This document shows, in pieces, positions 21,818-33,600 of a DNA stretch of 64,000 nt. Location of the stretch: NCBI RefSeq assembly GCF_030272615.1, contig NC_081414.1, positions 814,036,569 through 814,100,568 of the forward strand. The letters are read 5' to 3'. This DNA comes from Cryptomeria japonica. Lineage: Eukaryota > Streptophyta > Pinopsida > Cupressales > Cupressaceae. The notes below the pieces were generated by a model. That model made no database searches, was not told the origin of the DNA, and worked only from the letters and a program-made list of their open reading frames with translations. A program made the position numbers and the translations under genes. Position 1 is the stretch's first letter, and each line of letters begins with the position of its first letter.

Positions 21818-23368
21818 CTAGACGGTACTGGTGACAGGTCTCCATATTGCCTCATGTTCCCCCTGTTGGGGAATCAGAGGTGGATCCAGAGTTATGGTAT
21901 CGTCTCCTGAATGGTGGGGAGCTGCATCCGACTCCTCATCATCATCTCTATCCTCCTCCTCATCGTCCTCCTCATCATCCTCATCCTCGTCCTCATTTGC
22001 ATCATCACCTGCATCCTCCTCGTCCTCCTCTCTATCTGTATCCTCCTCCTCCTCCTCCTCGTCACTGGGCTGATCGCCTGTAGGTGGGTCAGGATCTCCC
22101 GCCTCCTCTTGACCCTCTCCCTCATCTGGCTCCTCTGACCTGGATCCCTCGTCCTCGTCTCGGTCTCCATGTCTCCATGGGCCTGGATAGCCTATCGGAT
22201 GATCTGGTGGAAAGATAGGACCTGGATATGATCTCATGAACCATGAAATATATCTACGCTGTGCTCCAGGCTCTGCAGAATAGTCAGTGACTACATCCTG
22301 ATCTGATCCCTCTAAGTCTGTCATCTCGATATCATCCACCATCGGTCTCGCTACTGCTCTAGGTCTGGGAAAGACCCGTGAGTGTCGAGTATAGATGGGC
22401 ACATCGGCTGGAACACACTGCTCTAGTCCGAACTGCCTCCGTACTCGGTCAAAGTAGAAAGGGACTATGATGTGTGCATATCGTCCTCGCAGAAGGCGGT
22501 TCCTCTGTAGACATGCTAACTGTCTCTCCATACCATCCCATCTGTGCATCCGTAGGTAAGGTCTCCACACTGTCACCTCGACTGTCAGTCTATCAATAGT
22601 CACTCTCCAATACAACAAATCTCCAAATCTCCACTCGCTGGTCAGTGGATAAGCGAACACCCTAGGTCGCTCGCTCGCTATACTCAGTGGAAAGCCGACG
22701 GGCCTAGTGCATGTGAAGTGCTCTAAGATCCACACCTGCAGAAGTGTGCATGTCATCAAACTACAACCCTGTCCGAATACATACTCCTCAAGGTCGTGAT
22801 AGAGATGTGCAAGCATACTCCGACCCCATGCATAAACTCTCCTGTGTCTCTCCATCGCTCTGATACACCATGTGAGGCCCCCATGCATGTGTGTCCCTCG
22901 CCCATTAGGGCAGACAGCTAGTGCTATGATGGCTATCATCAGGCGTCTCAGAAGTGGTATCTCCCCTATAGGATGTAAGAGCCAGCTGACCATGATATGA
23001 CCTCTCGTCTCGCTCGGCATGACTCTCCCTATGCAATACAACTGCTCCCTCTGATGATCCTCTGCTACCCGATCAGTCGCATATGTGACTATCGCTCCTC
23101 TGATAGGAAGACGCAGTATACGGTATAAATCCTCGAGTGTGACCATCAGCTCTCCTACCGGAAGGTGAAAGGTACAGGTGTCAGGATCCCATCTCTCCAT
23201 CAGTGCCATCAGCATCGCAGGATGAAATCGAATGGCCAGCATAAGAATCACGTACCACAATCCTACTATCGATAAGGTGTCTCTCTCTGACTGAGTCAGC
23301 CGTGGAATCTGGTCTCGCAAAGTGCGAAGAATGTGTCCCGCTGTATGCTCTCTCATGTACGAGAGACC
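21818..23368 (-). CDS. Plant mobile domain protein, exon 2 (antisense gene of A1)
   Basis: 517 codons with stop. It is open without interruption, unlike the neighbouring pol. PMD-type segments are visible in order: IPRLTQSERDTLSIVGLW, FHPAMLMALMERWDPDTCTF, VTLEDLYRILRLPIRG, and WGRSMLAHLYHDLEEYVFGQG. From about residue 400 there is an Asp/Glu-rich tail. The exon start at 23368 is set by the acceptor TTTTCATTTTGCAG. Joined to exon 1 the protein would be about 543 residues. PMD proteins (MAIN, MAIL1) act in the nucleus in transcription control and transposon silencing. Antisense extra ORFs are known in Tat elements (for example maize Grande). Whether this one counters host silencing is not shown. 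The intact frame suggests recent selection. Confidence 0.85.
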   Translation of the reverse strand, partial: GLSYMREHTAGHILRTLRDQIPRLTQSERDTLSIVGLWYVILMLAIRFHPAMLMALMERWDPDTCTFHLPVGELMVTLEDLYRILRLPIRGAIVTYATDRVAEDHQREQLYCIGRVMPSETRGHIMVSWLLHPIGEIPLLRRLMIAIIALAVCPNGRGTHMHGGLTWCIRAMERHRRVYAWGRSMLAHLYHDLEEYVFGQGCSLMTCTLLQVWILEHFTCTRPVGFPLSIASERPRVFAYPLTSEWRFGDLLYWRVTIDRLTVEVTVWRPYLRMHRWDGMERQLACLQRNRLLRGRYAHIIVPFYFDRVRRQFGLEQCVPADVPIYTRHSRVFPRPRAVARPMVDDIEMTDLEGSDQDVVTDYSAEPGAQRRYISWFMRSYPGPIFPPDHPIGYPGPWRHGDRDEDEGSRSEEPDEGEGQEEAGDPDPPTGDQPSDEEEEEEDTDREEDEEDAGDDANEDEDEDDEEDDEEEDRDDDEESDAAPHHSGDDTITLDPPLIPQQGEHEAIWRPVTSTV

Positions 23369-23721
23369 CTGCAAAATGAAAACATGACCATAATCAGTAC
23401 TCAATCATCAAAATCGCAAATGCAAATTGTCACACACTGAATGCTTGCCTTGTAACTCCTCGCCAGGCCCTGATTGGGGACCCTGGTGCCCTGTCAGGGA
23501 CCATGGCGCCCTGAGGGGACCATGGCGCCCTGTCAGGGACCATGGCGCCCTGCAGGGACCATGGCGCCCCTGTCAGGGACCATGGCGCCCTGGGGGGACC
23601 AGGGTGCCCCTCAGGGACCAGGGCGCCCTAGGTGGGCCCCAATCGACGTTCAAGGTCCGCATTCGATCACGAAAAAGTCAAACATGCGAGAAATCAAAAG
23701 TCAAACGTTCAGTCAACTCAC
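23369..23721 (-). other. Spliceosomal intron of the antisense PMD gene
   Basis: Minus strand: donor GAG|GTGAGT at 23721, acceptor TTTTGCAG at 23369-23371, 353 bp, phase 0 on both sides. It contains the GGGACCATGGCGCCC array. The plus-strand genomic RNA of A would not have these splice sites in sense orientation, so the intron can survive retrotransposition. Confidence 0.75.
23483..23632. repeat. Tandem array of GGGACCATGGCGCCCTG units in the PMD intron
   Basis: About eight units of 17-21 bp. Each combines the palindromes CCATGG and GGCGCC; later units change ATGG to AGGG. A second copy with different unit numbers is at 26162-26335. Confidence 0.85.
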
Positions 23722-23802
23722 CTCGTCCAGTGGCTCGTCGTCGATCACGGCCTGGCGCAGGATCTCGATCCTCGTAGGATGCTCCGGTCGTCGTGAAGGC
23801 AT
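23722..23802 (-). CDS. Plant mobile domain protein, exon 1
   Basis: 81 bp, 27 codons from the ATG at 23800-23802 (MPSRRPEHPTRIEILRQAV...), rich in Arg and ending in Glu exactly at a GTGAGT donor. It joins exon 2 in frame. The copy at 26427-26507 has one amino-acid change and keeps the donor site. The start could be read instead inside exon 2 upstream sequence (MSTDYGHVF at 23404) if the intron is not spliced. Confidence 0.7.
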
Positions 23803-23893
23803 GATGACTAGGTGGGCTCCGCTGCACTGAATAGTATCCTGAAATCGACAAAGTGATGAATACAAGTGTCACTTTCGAAGTATATACTCTCGT
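23803..23893 (-). promoter_or_regulatory. Putative promoter and 5' UTR of the antisense PMD gene
   Basis: Minus strand GAGTATATACTTC about 80 bp before the ATG is a TATA-like box. A TTTGTCGATTTCAG acceptor-like phrase lies between. No transcript evidence. Confidence 0.35.
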
Positions 23894-24369
23894 TTGTTTA
23901 TTCTTACTTCTTGAAACCCTAATTTTCCTTCTATCATTCATTTTATCATAACTTGGGTTTGGGAGATGCGATTTTCGAGCTGTTTGTTGCGTTGGAATCG
24001 TATTTTCCTTCTCCTACTCTCGAGATGTTCCAAAAAGTGCTCTGATGAAGCCTATTTAGTGAACACCCCTCATCAACACTCTATTACACAATTTCTCGCA
24101 AGTAAACATGCTACCCTGTTTCACCTCCCTAAATAAGCAAGTCGAAATAGGGGGGGGCATATAGCTACTCACAGATTTCATCACTTTCCCTAGTAAGCAT
24201 TAGGTGATTTTGTGATCTAACGTTTGTTTTGTAGGGTGTGGTTCCTAACTGTGTACTGCAGATACCGCTGGGGGCTTCGTCCGACGACTTATGGATATAT
24301 CCTTTTTCAAATAATGTTTACTTTTCTGTACTTTAGCTTGCATATGCACGTAGTACTCATATGACCGCT

Positions 24370-24384
24370 AAAGTGGGGGCTAAA
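24370..24384 (+). promoter_or_regulatory. Polypurine tract of A1
   Basis: AAAGTGGGGGCTAAA directly before TGTAGC of LTR2; identical to that of B2. Confidence 0.85.
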
Positions 24385-26040
24385 TGTAGCATCGTAAATT
24401 GTACGCACTCGCTAGGGTGGTACAATTTCACACCTAGTTTAGCACCCGCCTTAGTGCATTTTGCATTCTACATTGCATTTCTCCTTAAGCACTTAATTAA
24501 TCAAATTAATTAGGTCTAAGGTCTTATTTCATCATTCTCTACATCATAAAGTTGGGCCCTTCCACTAAAGCGCGCCCTTCGCATTTTATTCCTCCAATAC
24601 ACCACTTAATCAAAAACCCTAATTAAGTCCTATTTCGAACTTGGGGGCTTGGTTTCGGGGTCTAAACATCTCAAAATCACCTGTAACTTAGGGATTCTCT
24701 CTAAAATCATCATATCCGATGGCCCTAAAAATTTGGTGAAAAGTTGTCGGGACCATGGCGCCCATGCAACATGGTCCCGGACATTTTTCTCAAAATTTTT
24801 GGAGCACGATCCAATCATAAAATAAAGCTTAACCCCAAGAAATTGGCGGGATATTCAATCTCTAGGTCGGCCAAAATATGAATTTACGACCTAGGGTTTC
24901 ATACATAAAAGCTCTCTTTCCTCATTTGAAAGGATCCAATTTTTGTTTCCAGGAACTTCATAGGCAGCGAAAGAGCAGATCTTTGAAGACTTCAACAACA
25001 TTCAACATTCTTTTATCAAGCATCTATCAAATTAATTCATCCACTTAGGGCTTGGAAGACATTGAAGAACAATAGGAGATTACCGACTGAAGATTGGCTT
25101 GTACTCCTCCCTTGAGGGTTGGGTGTGATTTCATATTGTTTTCATGTCTTTGCATAAGCTTTGATATATCATTTATTCATGCTTTAGATCACATTGCATC
25201 TTGATTTAGAGCATTTGCATTATCATTTACAAGCAATTAGGGTTTACTTTCTAGGTTGCTCTAGTTTGCTTTCTTGCATTTTGGACCTTGCACACACACT
25301 AGGTCTGCACACACAATACATTTTACAAAACAACTTGGCTATTCGTGGAGGTGGAAATCACCAAAACGGGGGTTTGACTAAGGCATAACCCTATATAGCC
25401 GCCCTTCCCCCTTTTCAGATATTATTGCAGGTTTCGGGATTCGGACGACGCCGTGGGATACAGATCCGGAGAGAGAAGACTGAGACAGAACTCTGTGTGC
25501 AATTGCAGCTTAGAAGACTGGGACAGGGGCGCTGGGCGCCCTGGTCCTGCCAGGACAGGGGCACTGGGCGCCCTGGTCCCTAGGACAGAGGCGCTGGGCG
25601 CCCTGGTCCTCCGGACAGACAGCTTTCCGACAGTTTCCAGACAGTGTTTCAGGGTGCAGAACAGTGGTTTCCGGTGCAGTTTTCAGGACAGTGGCGCCCG
25701 CGCCCCCATCCCGAACATTTTCAGTCTAATTTCGACTCCAGGTACATATCTGCATTCTTATTCTATCCTTACATTTACAGCTGTTCATTGTTTAATCTCA
25801 ATTCTGCAAACTTGTTACTAGTTCATACTTACATTTTGAGGTTAGGGTTTGAACTTGTATCACTTTAGCTTTTAATTTCAACAAGGGAATAGAAATCCTA
25901 ATAGATATCCCGTGGCTCTCTCTTTCACCAAAAGAAGTAGCCAATTGTGCGATATCTCTAGGCTCTTTCGTATTCCGCAATGTGTGTCAAAAGGTAGGAT
26001 TAGGGTACATTGACCTAGTCTCGCTTTTTCCCCTTACACA
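24385..26040 (+). repeat. LTR2 of family A (3' LTR of A1)
   Basis: 1656 bp, same length as LTR1. It is followed not by a target duplication but by another primer-binding site, so it also serves as the 5' LTR of the fragment that follows. Confidence 0.9.
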
Positions 26041-26862
26041 TTTTGGTGAACCCGACGTGACGAAAACATGACCATAATCAGTACTCAATCATCGAAATCG
26101 CAAATGCAAACTGTCGCACATTGTATGCTCGCCTTGTAACTCCTCACCGGGCCCTGATTAGGGACCATGGCGCCCTGATGGGGACCATGGCGCCCTATCA
26201 GGGACTATGGCGCCCTGCAGGGACCATGGCGCCCCTGTCAGGGACCATGGCGCCCTGCAGGGACCATGGCGCCCCTGTCAGGGACCATGGCGCCCTGGGG
26301 GGACCAGGGCGCCCCTTAGGGACCAGGGCACCCTATGTGGGCCCCGGTCTGCGTTCAAGGTCCGCATACGATCACGAAAAATTCAAACATGCGAGAAATC
26401 AAAAGTCAAACGTTCAGTCAACTCACCTCGTCCAGTGGCTCGTCGTCGATCACGGCCTGGCGCAGGATCTCGATCCTTGTAGGACGCTCTGGTCGTCGTG
26501 AAGGCATGATGACTAGGTGGGCTCCGCTGCACTGAATAGTATCCTGAAATCGACAAAGTGACGAATACAAGTGTCACTTTCGAAGTATATACTCTCGTTT
26601 GTTTATTCTTACTTCTTGAAACCCTAATTTTCCTTCTATCATTCATTTTATCATAACTTGGGTTTGGGAGATGCGATTTTTGAGCTGTTTGTTGCATTGG
26701 AATCATATTTTCCTTCTCCTACTCTCGGGATGTTCCAAAAAGTGCTCTGATGAAGCCTATTTAGTGAACACCCCTCATCAACACTCTATTACACAATTTT
26801 TCGCAAGTAAACATGCTACCCTGTTTCACCTCCCTAAATAAGCAAGTCGAAACAGGGGGGGG
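26041..26862 (+). mobile_element. A3: internally deleted A fragment (primer site fused to 3' internal region)
   Basis: After LTR2 the primer site (26044-26060) is joined directly to sequence matching 23378-24157 of A1. The whole pol and PMD exon 2 are missing. The join lies at the PMD intron acceptor, so the acceptor is lost. The fragment ends in a G-run (26855-26862) at the inversion point. Confidence 0.85.
26427..26507 (-). pseudogene. Second copy of PMD exon 1, orphaned
   Basis: The 27 codons and the GTGAGT donor are kept, but exon 2 and the acceptor are gone. One His-to-Arg difference from the 23722-23802 copy. Confidence 0.75.
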
Positions 26863-28588
26863 CTTCAGGCAGGGTTGATTGTTTTTTAGTTTCTTCTTTC
26901 TTTTCAACTTTGTGATTTTCAGTTTCTTCCTTCTTTTCAACTTTAAGTTCTCTAGAAGGAATCTTATATTCACCCACAAAGGTAGGATTAAAATCAAGAG
27001 GTCCCCAATCATCTTCTGCGAGAACCTTCTCAGGATCAAAATCCTTTTTATGTGTAGTTTCAAGTCGAGAAGGATTTTCTTCAGGAGTTCCAGATTCATC
27101 CAAAGGATTTTGATCATCGGAAAGCGAAGACTCATCGATAGGTTTCTTGTTTAAAGAGTCATCACTAGACGAGGATGGCTTAGAAGAATCTCCCTTGGAA
27201 TTAGATGTTTGTAGACAAGCTTGAAAATTAGTATCTCCCATCAAAGTATATGTCTTATTGTTATAAATGAATTTAACTTGTCTATGCAATGTAGAGGGGA
27301 CAGCTTGCATGCTGTGAATCCAAGGCCTCCCTAATAGCAAGTTGTATATTAAATTTCCCGGCATAACATGGATAGGAGTAGGCAAAGTAACAGGTCCCAC
27401 TGTGAGAGGTAAGGTGATGATACCCAATGAAGTCTTAGCCACATTGTCAAAGCCATGAATGGAACGAGAGTCAGGCTCCATAAGAGATGTATCCACATTC
27501 ATCTTATGCAATAGATTGATGCTACACACATTAAGGCCAAAGCCATTATCTACTAGTGTTCGTCTTATAGCAGTGTCTTTCATGACAACCACAATCATCA
27601 AAGGATCACATTGTTGTTGGACTTCACTATTAGGCAACTCATCTTGTGTAAACACAATTTGAGGTTTAGGATTCATCACGGAGTTAACAAAAGATGCTAT
27701 ATTACTAGATGTATTCGGTGGAGGAACATTCAAATCTTTCAAGGCATCTTGTAACATTCCATGATGAGCGGAAGAAGTTTGAATCAAATCCCAAAGGGAT
27801 ATTTTGGCAGGGGTAGTTTTAAGTTGTTCTATGAGATCATATTCCTTACCCATAACTTGCGAAATACGGGGAGCTTGAGGAAGAATTGGTTGAGGATTAG
27901 GAAGTGAAACTGGAATAACAGGAGGAGGATTAGGTTGCTTATTATTTCTGGTATGATAAGTATGGGCAACCGCATGATAACTCTCTCTAGTTATTTGTTT
28001 AGCATAATTGTAAGGACTTATAGGTTGTCTTCCTTGTACGGTAATGATTGGTTTATTCGGAGTACAAAAGGAATCATGATCATACCTCCCTTGGACAGTA
28101 AGGAGAGGAGTCTTAGGAATTTGAAAGGTGGGAGAAGGATAAGCACCTTGGACTTCAAAGAGAGGTTTGTTATATTCATTCAAATTTATCATGTTAACCA
28201 ACTTAGAGGTCTTGTTTTTGTTTATAGGTTTCGACAAAGCCACAAAGTCATCAAGGGCATCATCCAACAAAGCATAATCATATCGGTTAAAGGGTTTGTC
28301 TTTTGATTCAAAAGGAGACATCTCCTCATAGAGGGGATTATTGAAAACAACCATGTTACTAGATTCAGGGGAAGAGTGGATAGGAATGTATCCTTGAGAG
28401 GAATCATTCGACTTATCTTTCTCATCACACCTAAATGGCATAGTAACAAGGTTTATGAGTTTTTGGTAAAATGAAGGTTTAGCATCCTTAGGGTTCAAAA
28501 ACTCATCTAAAGCTTCATCTAATTCATCTTGGCTATACTCATAATAATCATCAAATGCATGAACATTTTGCAAATAAAAATCTGACAT
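26834..28588 (-). pseudogene. pol: A2: 5' part of the A ORF (protease region), truncated
   Basis: Nearly identical to codons 1-575 of A1, open from ATG 28588, with the DNG protease motif. At 26863 the sequence switches to the reversed 3' internal region, adding about 10 foreign codons (PPCFDLLI) before the stop. RT and everything after are missing. The N-terminal 330 residues again show no Gag domain, which supports this as the real layout of the family. Confidence 0.85.
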
Positions 28589-28744
28589 TTTGAAAAGATT
28601 GCATAAAATTTAAACACACAATGCAAAGAAACACAAGTTCTCTTTTTTTTTTAATCTTTTTCTCTTTTAATCAAATGAAATAAAAACACACTAAATCTAG
28701 ATCTAGATCTAACAAATGCAATGCAAGAGGAAGCAATGATAGAT

Positions 28745-28762
28745 TTCACGTCGGGTTCACCA
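28745..28762 (-). promoter_or_regulatory. Primer-binding site next to LTR3
   Basis: Reverse complement of the A1 primer site, three to four bases inside LTR3. Confidence 0.85.
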
Positions 28763-28765
28763 AAA

Positions 28766-30421
28766 TGTGTAAGGGGAAAAAGCGAGACTAGGTCAATGTA
28801 CCCTAATCCTACCTTTTGACACACATTGCGGAATACGAAAGAGCCTAGAGATATCGCACAATTGGCTACTTCTTTTGGTGAAAGAGAGAGCCACGGGATA
28901 TCTATTAGGATTTCTATTCCCTTGTTGAAATTGAAAGCTAAAGTGATACAAGTTCAAACCCTAACCTCAAAATGTAAGTATGAACTAGTAACAAGTTTGC
29001 AGAATTGAGATTAAACAATGAACAGCTGTAAACGTAAGGATAGAATAAGAATGCAGATATGTACCCGGAGTCGAAATCGGATTGAAAATGTTCGGGACGG
29101 GGGCGCGGGCGCCACTGTCCTGAAAACTGCACCGAAAACCACTGTTCTGCACCCTGAAACACTGTCTGGAAACTGTCGGAAAGCTGTCTGTCCGGAGGAC
29201 CAGGGCGCCCAGTGCCTCTGTCCCAGGGACCAGGGCACCCAGTGCCCCTGACCTGGCAGGGCCAGGGTGCCCAGCACCCCTATCCCAGTCTTCTAAGCTG
29301 CAATTGCACACAGAGTTCTGTCTCAGTCTTCTCTCTCCGGATCTGTATCCCGCGGCGTCATTCGAATCCCGAAACCTGCAATAATATCTGAAAAGGGGGA
29401 AGGGCGGCTATATAGGGTTTTGCCTTAGTCAAACCCCCGTTTCGGTGATTTCCACCTCCATGAATAGCCAAGTTGTTTTGTAAAATGTATTGTGTGTGCA
29501 GACCTAGTGTGTGTGCAAGGTCCAAAATGCAAGAAAGCAAACTAGAGCAACCTAGAAAGTAAACCCTAATTGCTTGTAAATGATAATGCAAATGCTCTAA
29601 ATCAAGATGCAATGTGATCTAAAGCATGAATAAATGATATATCAAAGCTTATGCAAAGACATGAAAACAATATGAAATCACACCCAACCCTCAAGGGAGG
29701 AGTACAAGCCAATCTTCAGTCGGTAATCTCCTATTGTTCTTCAATGTCTTCCAAGCCCTAAGTGGATGAATGAAGTTGATAGATGCTTGATAAAAGGATG
29801 TTGAATGTTGTTGAAGTCTTCAAAGATCTTCTCTTTCGCTGCCTATGAAGTTCCTGGAAACAAAAATCGGATCCTTTCAAATGAGGAAAGAGAGCTTTTA
29901 TGTATGAAACCCTAGGTCATAAATTCGTATTTTGGCTAACCTAGAGATTGAATATCCTGCCAATTTCTTGGGGTTAAGCTTTATTTTATGATTGGATCGT
30001 GCTCCCAAAATTTTGGGAAAAATGTCCGGGACCATGTTGCATGGGCGCCATGGTCCCGACAACTTTTCACCAAATTTTCAGGGCCGTCAGATATGATGAT
30101 TTTAGAGAGAATCCCGAAGTTACGGGTGATTTCAAGATGTTTAGACCCCGAAACCAAGCCCCCAAGTTCGAAATAGGACTTAATTAGGGTTTTTGATTAA
30201 GTGGTGTATTGGAGGAATAAAATGCGAAGGGCGCGCTTTAGTGGAAGGGCCCAACTTTATGATGTAGAGAATGATGAAATAAGACCTTAGACCTAATTAA
30301 TTTGATTAATTAAGTTCTTAAGGAGAAATGCAATGCAGAATGCAAAATGCACTAAGGCGGGTGCTAAACTAGGTGTGAAATTGTACCACCCTAGCGAGTG
30401 CGTACAATTTACGACGCTACA
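28766..30421 (-). repeat. LTR3 of family A, inverted outer LTR
   Basis: 1656 bp. Its U3 start forms the right border of the composite and abuts GTATG. It has the foldback cassette at 30028-30057 and the GC-rich units at 29195-29290. Confidence 0.9.
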
Positions 30422-30639
30422 GTATGCATAATTGTTCTTCATTCCCCAATCAAGGAAGGTCACCTAGAAGAAGGGAACACATGTGTATTTTGAGTCAACA
30501 TGAGAGAGACCAAAAGAGATCTCAATGCTTTGCATCGTCCTCAAGTAGAAAACACTAAGGATAACAAATAGAAGAATGAGAATAACACATAGAAGAAGTA
30601 ACAAAAGAGACGAGGAGAGAATCTGCTATGCTAATGTAA

Positions 30640-33600
30640 CTAGTCTAGCACGTCATCTACCCCCCGATCTTGCTGATCAATGTTTCGGGAAGGCAGGGAA
30701 CACGCTAGAGGAGGAACATCCAACACAACAGATGGAGCTATCACAAGATTTAAACAAGGGCTATGTTCATGTTCCAAGCCACGTTGTTCTTGTCTAGGAG
30801 CAAGGATAAGTGCTTTAGAAAATTCGTTAGATAAATGGTTATCAATATCAACAAGTTCATATTCACTATCAGAAGCAAGAGGAGTAACATTTTCATCATG
30901 AATAACATTTTCATCTATAGCATCATCAAGATTTATAAAAATAGGATCTTTAACTCGCACAGGATCAAGATCATCATGTATCTTATGTTTAGGAGATTTT
31001 GGAGAAAATGGAATAATGCTTGTTGAGGGTGTTTTTGGAGATTGCAAAGTTTGAGAAGTAGCTGCCTGAGCTCTAAGACGACGCTTTCATCGGCATTCAC
31101 GTGCAGAATGATTTCATCTAGTCTTAGTAGGAAGTGGAGAAGTTTCAGGAGGAGGAATGTTCTCATCCTTATCACTTGGGTGTTTAGGTTGTGATCTCTT
31201 AGGCTGGATAATAGGAGAAGAGGAAGGTCTCTTCTCTCTATAAAAAGACGGAGGAGGAACTGCTCCATATAAAGGAGGAATTTTTGGTTTAGGAAGGAGA
31301 CCAAGTCCATCATGACGAGGAGGTATAGGTCTACTTTTAGAAAGTTTATTCGGCATAGACATAGTCACATCCATAGGAATGGGTTGGGAATCTTCTTGAG
31401 GAAAGACATTAGTTTTATCTTTCAAAGGAAGAACTTCCTTCTCAAGAACGATAGGAATATCAAGTTTGGGTGTTCTAGGTTCACTTAGAGATAAGATCAT
31501 ATCTGTTTTCCACTTTTGGTAAGATTTGAAAAGATGATCACTTCACGGAGGAAGAGATTGGAATTGTTTAGGCCAAAAGTAATCAATAGGAACACTAGAA
31601 GTTCTTTCAGCTGGTTTAAAGAGACTATGATTGACAGTAACAACTTCACCATTATGGGGAAATTTCAAACATTTATGAATAGGAGAAGCAATAGCTTTCA
31701 TGGAAGATAGCCAAGGATAGCCAAGCTTCACACGAAATTGTTCGGATGAAGGAATAATAGCAAAGTTCACATCAAGGGATTTGTTATGGACCTCAATAGG
31801 TAATGTAATAGAACCAATTGCAGGAGAAGAAAATGCATCAAATAATTTCACAATCACATCTGTTTTGTCATAGATCACTTGATTCAATTGCAAATTAAAA
31901 AGAAATTCTTTAGTAATAACATTAACCATGCACAAAGGATCAATAAGCACTCCACGGCAAGGTGTATTCTTGACTTTTGCAACTATGTATAAAGGACCAT
32001 CAGGTGCCCTGATAGTTTCACTAGAATCAAATGTGATGGAAGGTTCTGTAGGGTTTTCTTGTTGTTCTACAAAGTTAATCACATTCGGAGTCATAGACAC
32101 AAGACCATCAGATGAGAAAGAGGAATCATTAGTCTCAATCGCATTAGAGGTATGAGAAGGTAATGGATCAGTAAAAATCTGAAGATTTTGGTTAGGAGGA
32201 GCTACAGATGTGTTGCCTTTATCATTCACTCCAGAAATAGAGATAGTATTATTATCAATCAAATCTTGAATTTTACCCTTTAAGGCAAAACATTTTTCAG
32301 TATCATGCCCAGGTTGACGATGAAATTGACAAAAAGATTTGTTATCAAAATAAGGTGAATTAATCTTTGCAGGATCGATTTGCCTTACAGGAGGAAGAGT
32401 AAGCACATTTTGTTCCAATAACTTATTCATAATACTATGCAATGATTCATTCAAAGGAGTAAACTTTCTTTCTTTCTTGAAAAACTTAGAAATAGGAGGC
32501 ACACCTGATGCTGCATTCACATTGTTGTTGATGATGTTTTCATTGAATTTGATGGAATCTCTGTTCGGTTTAAACTTCCCAAATGGTTGTTGACTACTAT
32601 CACCCTTATCACTTGGAGCCATAGGATGTGATTGTTCCATTTGACTCACAGTCAGTTGATAATTGTGAAGAGTTGCACACAACTGTTGGAAAGAAGTAAA
32701 CTCAAAAAACAGAAGTTTGTCTCGAATATCTTTTTGTAAATTAGAAATAAAGATTCTTTGAATATCATTATCAGGCACTGGAAAAGAAATTTGAGCATAC
32801 AAATGCTTATATCTACCAATGAAATTAGTCACTTTTTCTTTAACACCTTGTTTACAATGCATTAAATCAATCAAAGTAACTTTAGGACTTATATTGTTTT
32901 GAAATTGTTGAATGAAAGCATTTACAAGTTGTTCGAAAGAAGTAATGGAATAAGAAGGCAACGAGCAATACCATTGTAGGGCTTTGTCTCTTAATGTTCT
33001 AGTAAACAGTTTTACAAGCAACCGTTGGTCATAAGCAAAATCGGTACATATTGTTTGAAAAGTCTTAACATGTGTTAGAGGATCACCCTTACCATTATAA
33101 AGCTCCAAATGCGGGATTTCAACATGTTTAGGAGGGATAGCTCGAACAATTTCAAGAGAAAGTGGGCTCGCAACATCAAATGTGGGCACACTAAACTTAG
33201 ATTGATTCATAGAGGCAATTTGTTGCTGTAAAGAAGAGACAGTTTGTGCAAGATTGTTAATGGTCGCTTCAGTTGAAGAATTCATATTAGATGTCTTAGA
33301 TTGAGATGGAGGTGTTATGTTATTGAAAGAAGGTAAAGAGTAAGGTGGCGGGACACTATGATAGTTAGTCATAGGAGAGGATTGGAAAGGAGGAACACTA
33401 CAAGGAGGAATGGAATGGTTGAATGAATTGCCCCCTTGCATCATGTTCATTTGTGGAGATGTAATAGGGACACTCATTGAAGGAATGAATGAAGAAGTCG
33501 GATTGAATGAAGGAAGAGGGTTAATTGAAGAAGAAGGATTGCCCCCATGACTGGTGATCATAGGCGGAATGTCTTGTATAGAAGTAGTCATTATGTTTGA

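Larger units (their letters stand above)
13142..30421. mobile_element. Composite insertion of family A with inverted outer LTRs
   Basis: Order on the plus strand: LTR1 (+, 13142-14797), primer site, pol, antisense PMD gene, polypurine tract, LTR2 (+, 24385-26040), a second primer site fused to a 3' internal fragment (26041-26862), an abrupt switch to minus-strand sequence (5' half of the A ORF, 26863-28588), primer site, and LTR3 (-, 28766-30421). The block is flanked by GTATG at 13137-13141 and 30422-30426. Left and right outer ends are therefore both U3 ends (TGTAGC at the left, GCTACA at the right). The element is inserted in the 3' internal region of B1. Confidence 0.85.

Noticed and set aside
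21831-22138. Ser-rich and other open frames on the plus strand over 21831-22138
   Set aside because: They are shadows of the acidic Asp/Glu codon run of the antisense PMD exon.
13142-26040. Reading A1 as an ordinary complete insertion with its own target duplication
   Set aside because: LTR2 is followed by a primer site rather than GTATG; the matching duplication is at 30422-30426, after the inverted LTR3.
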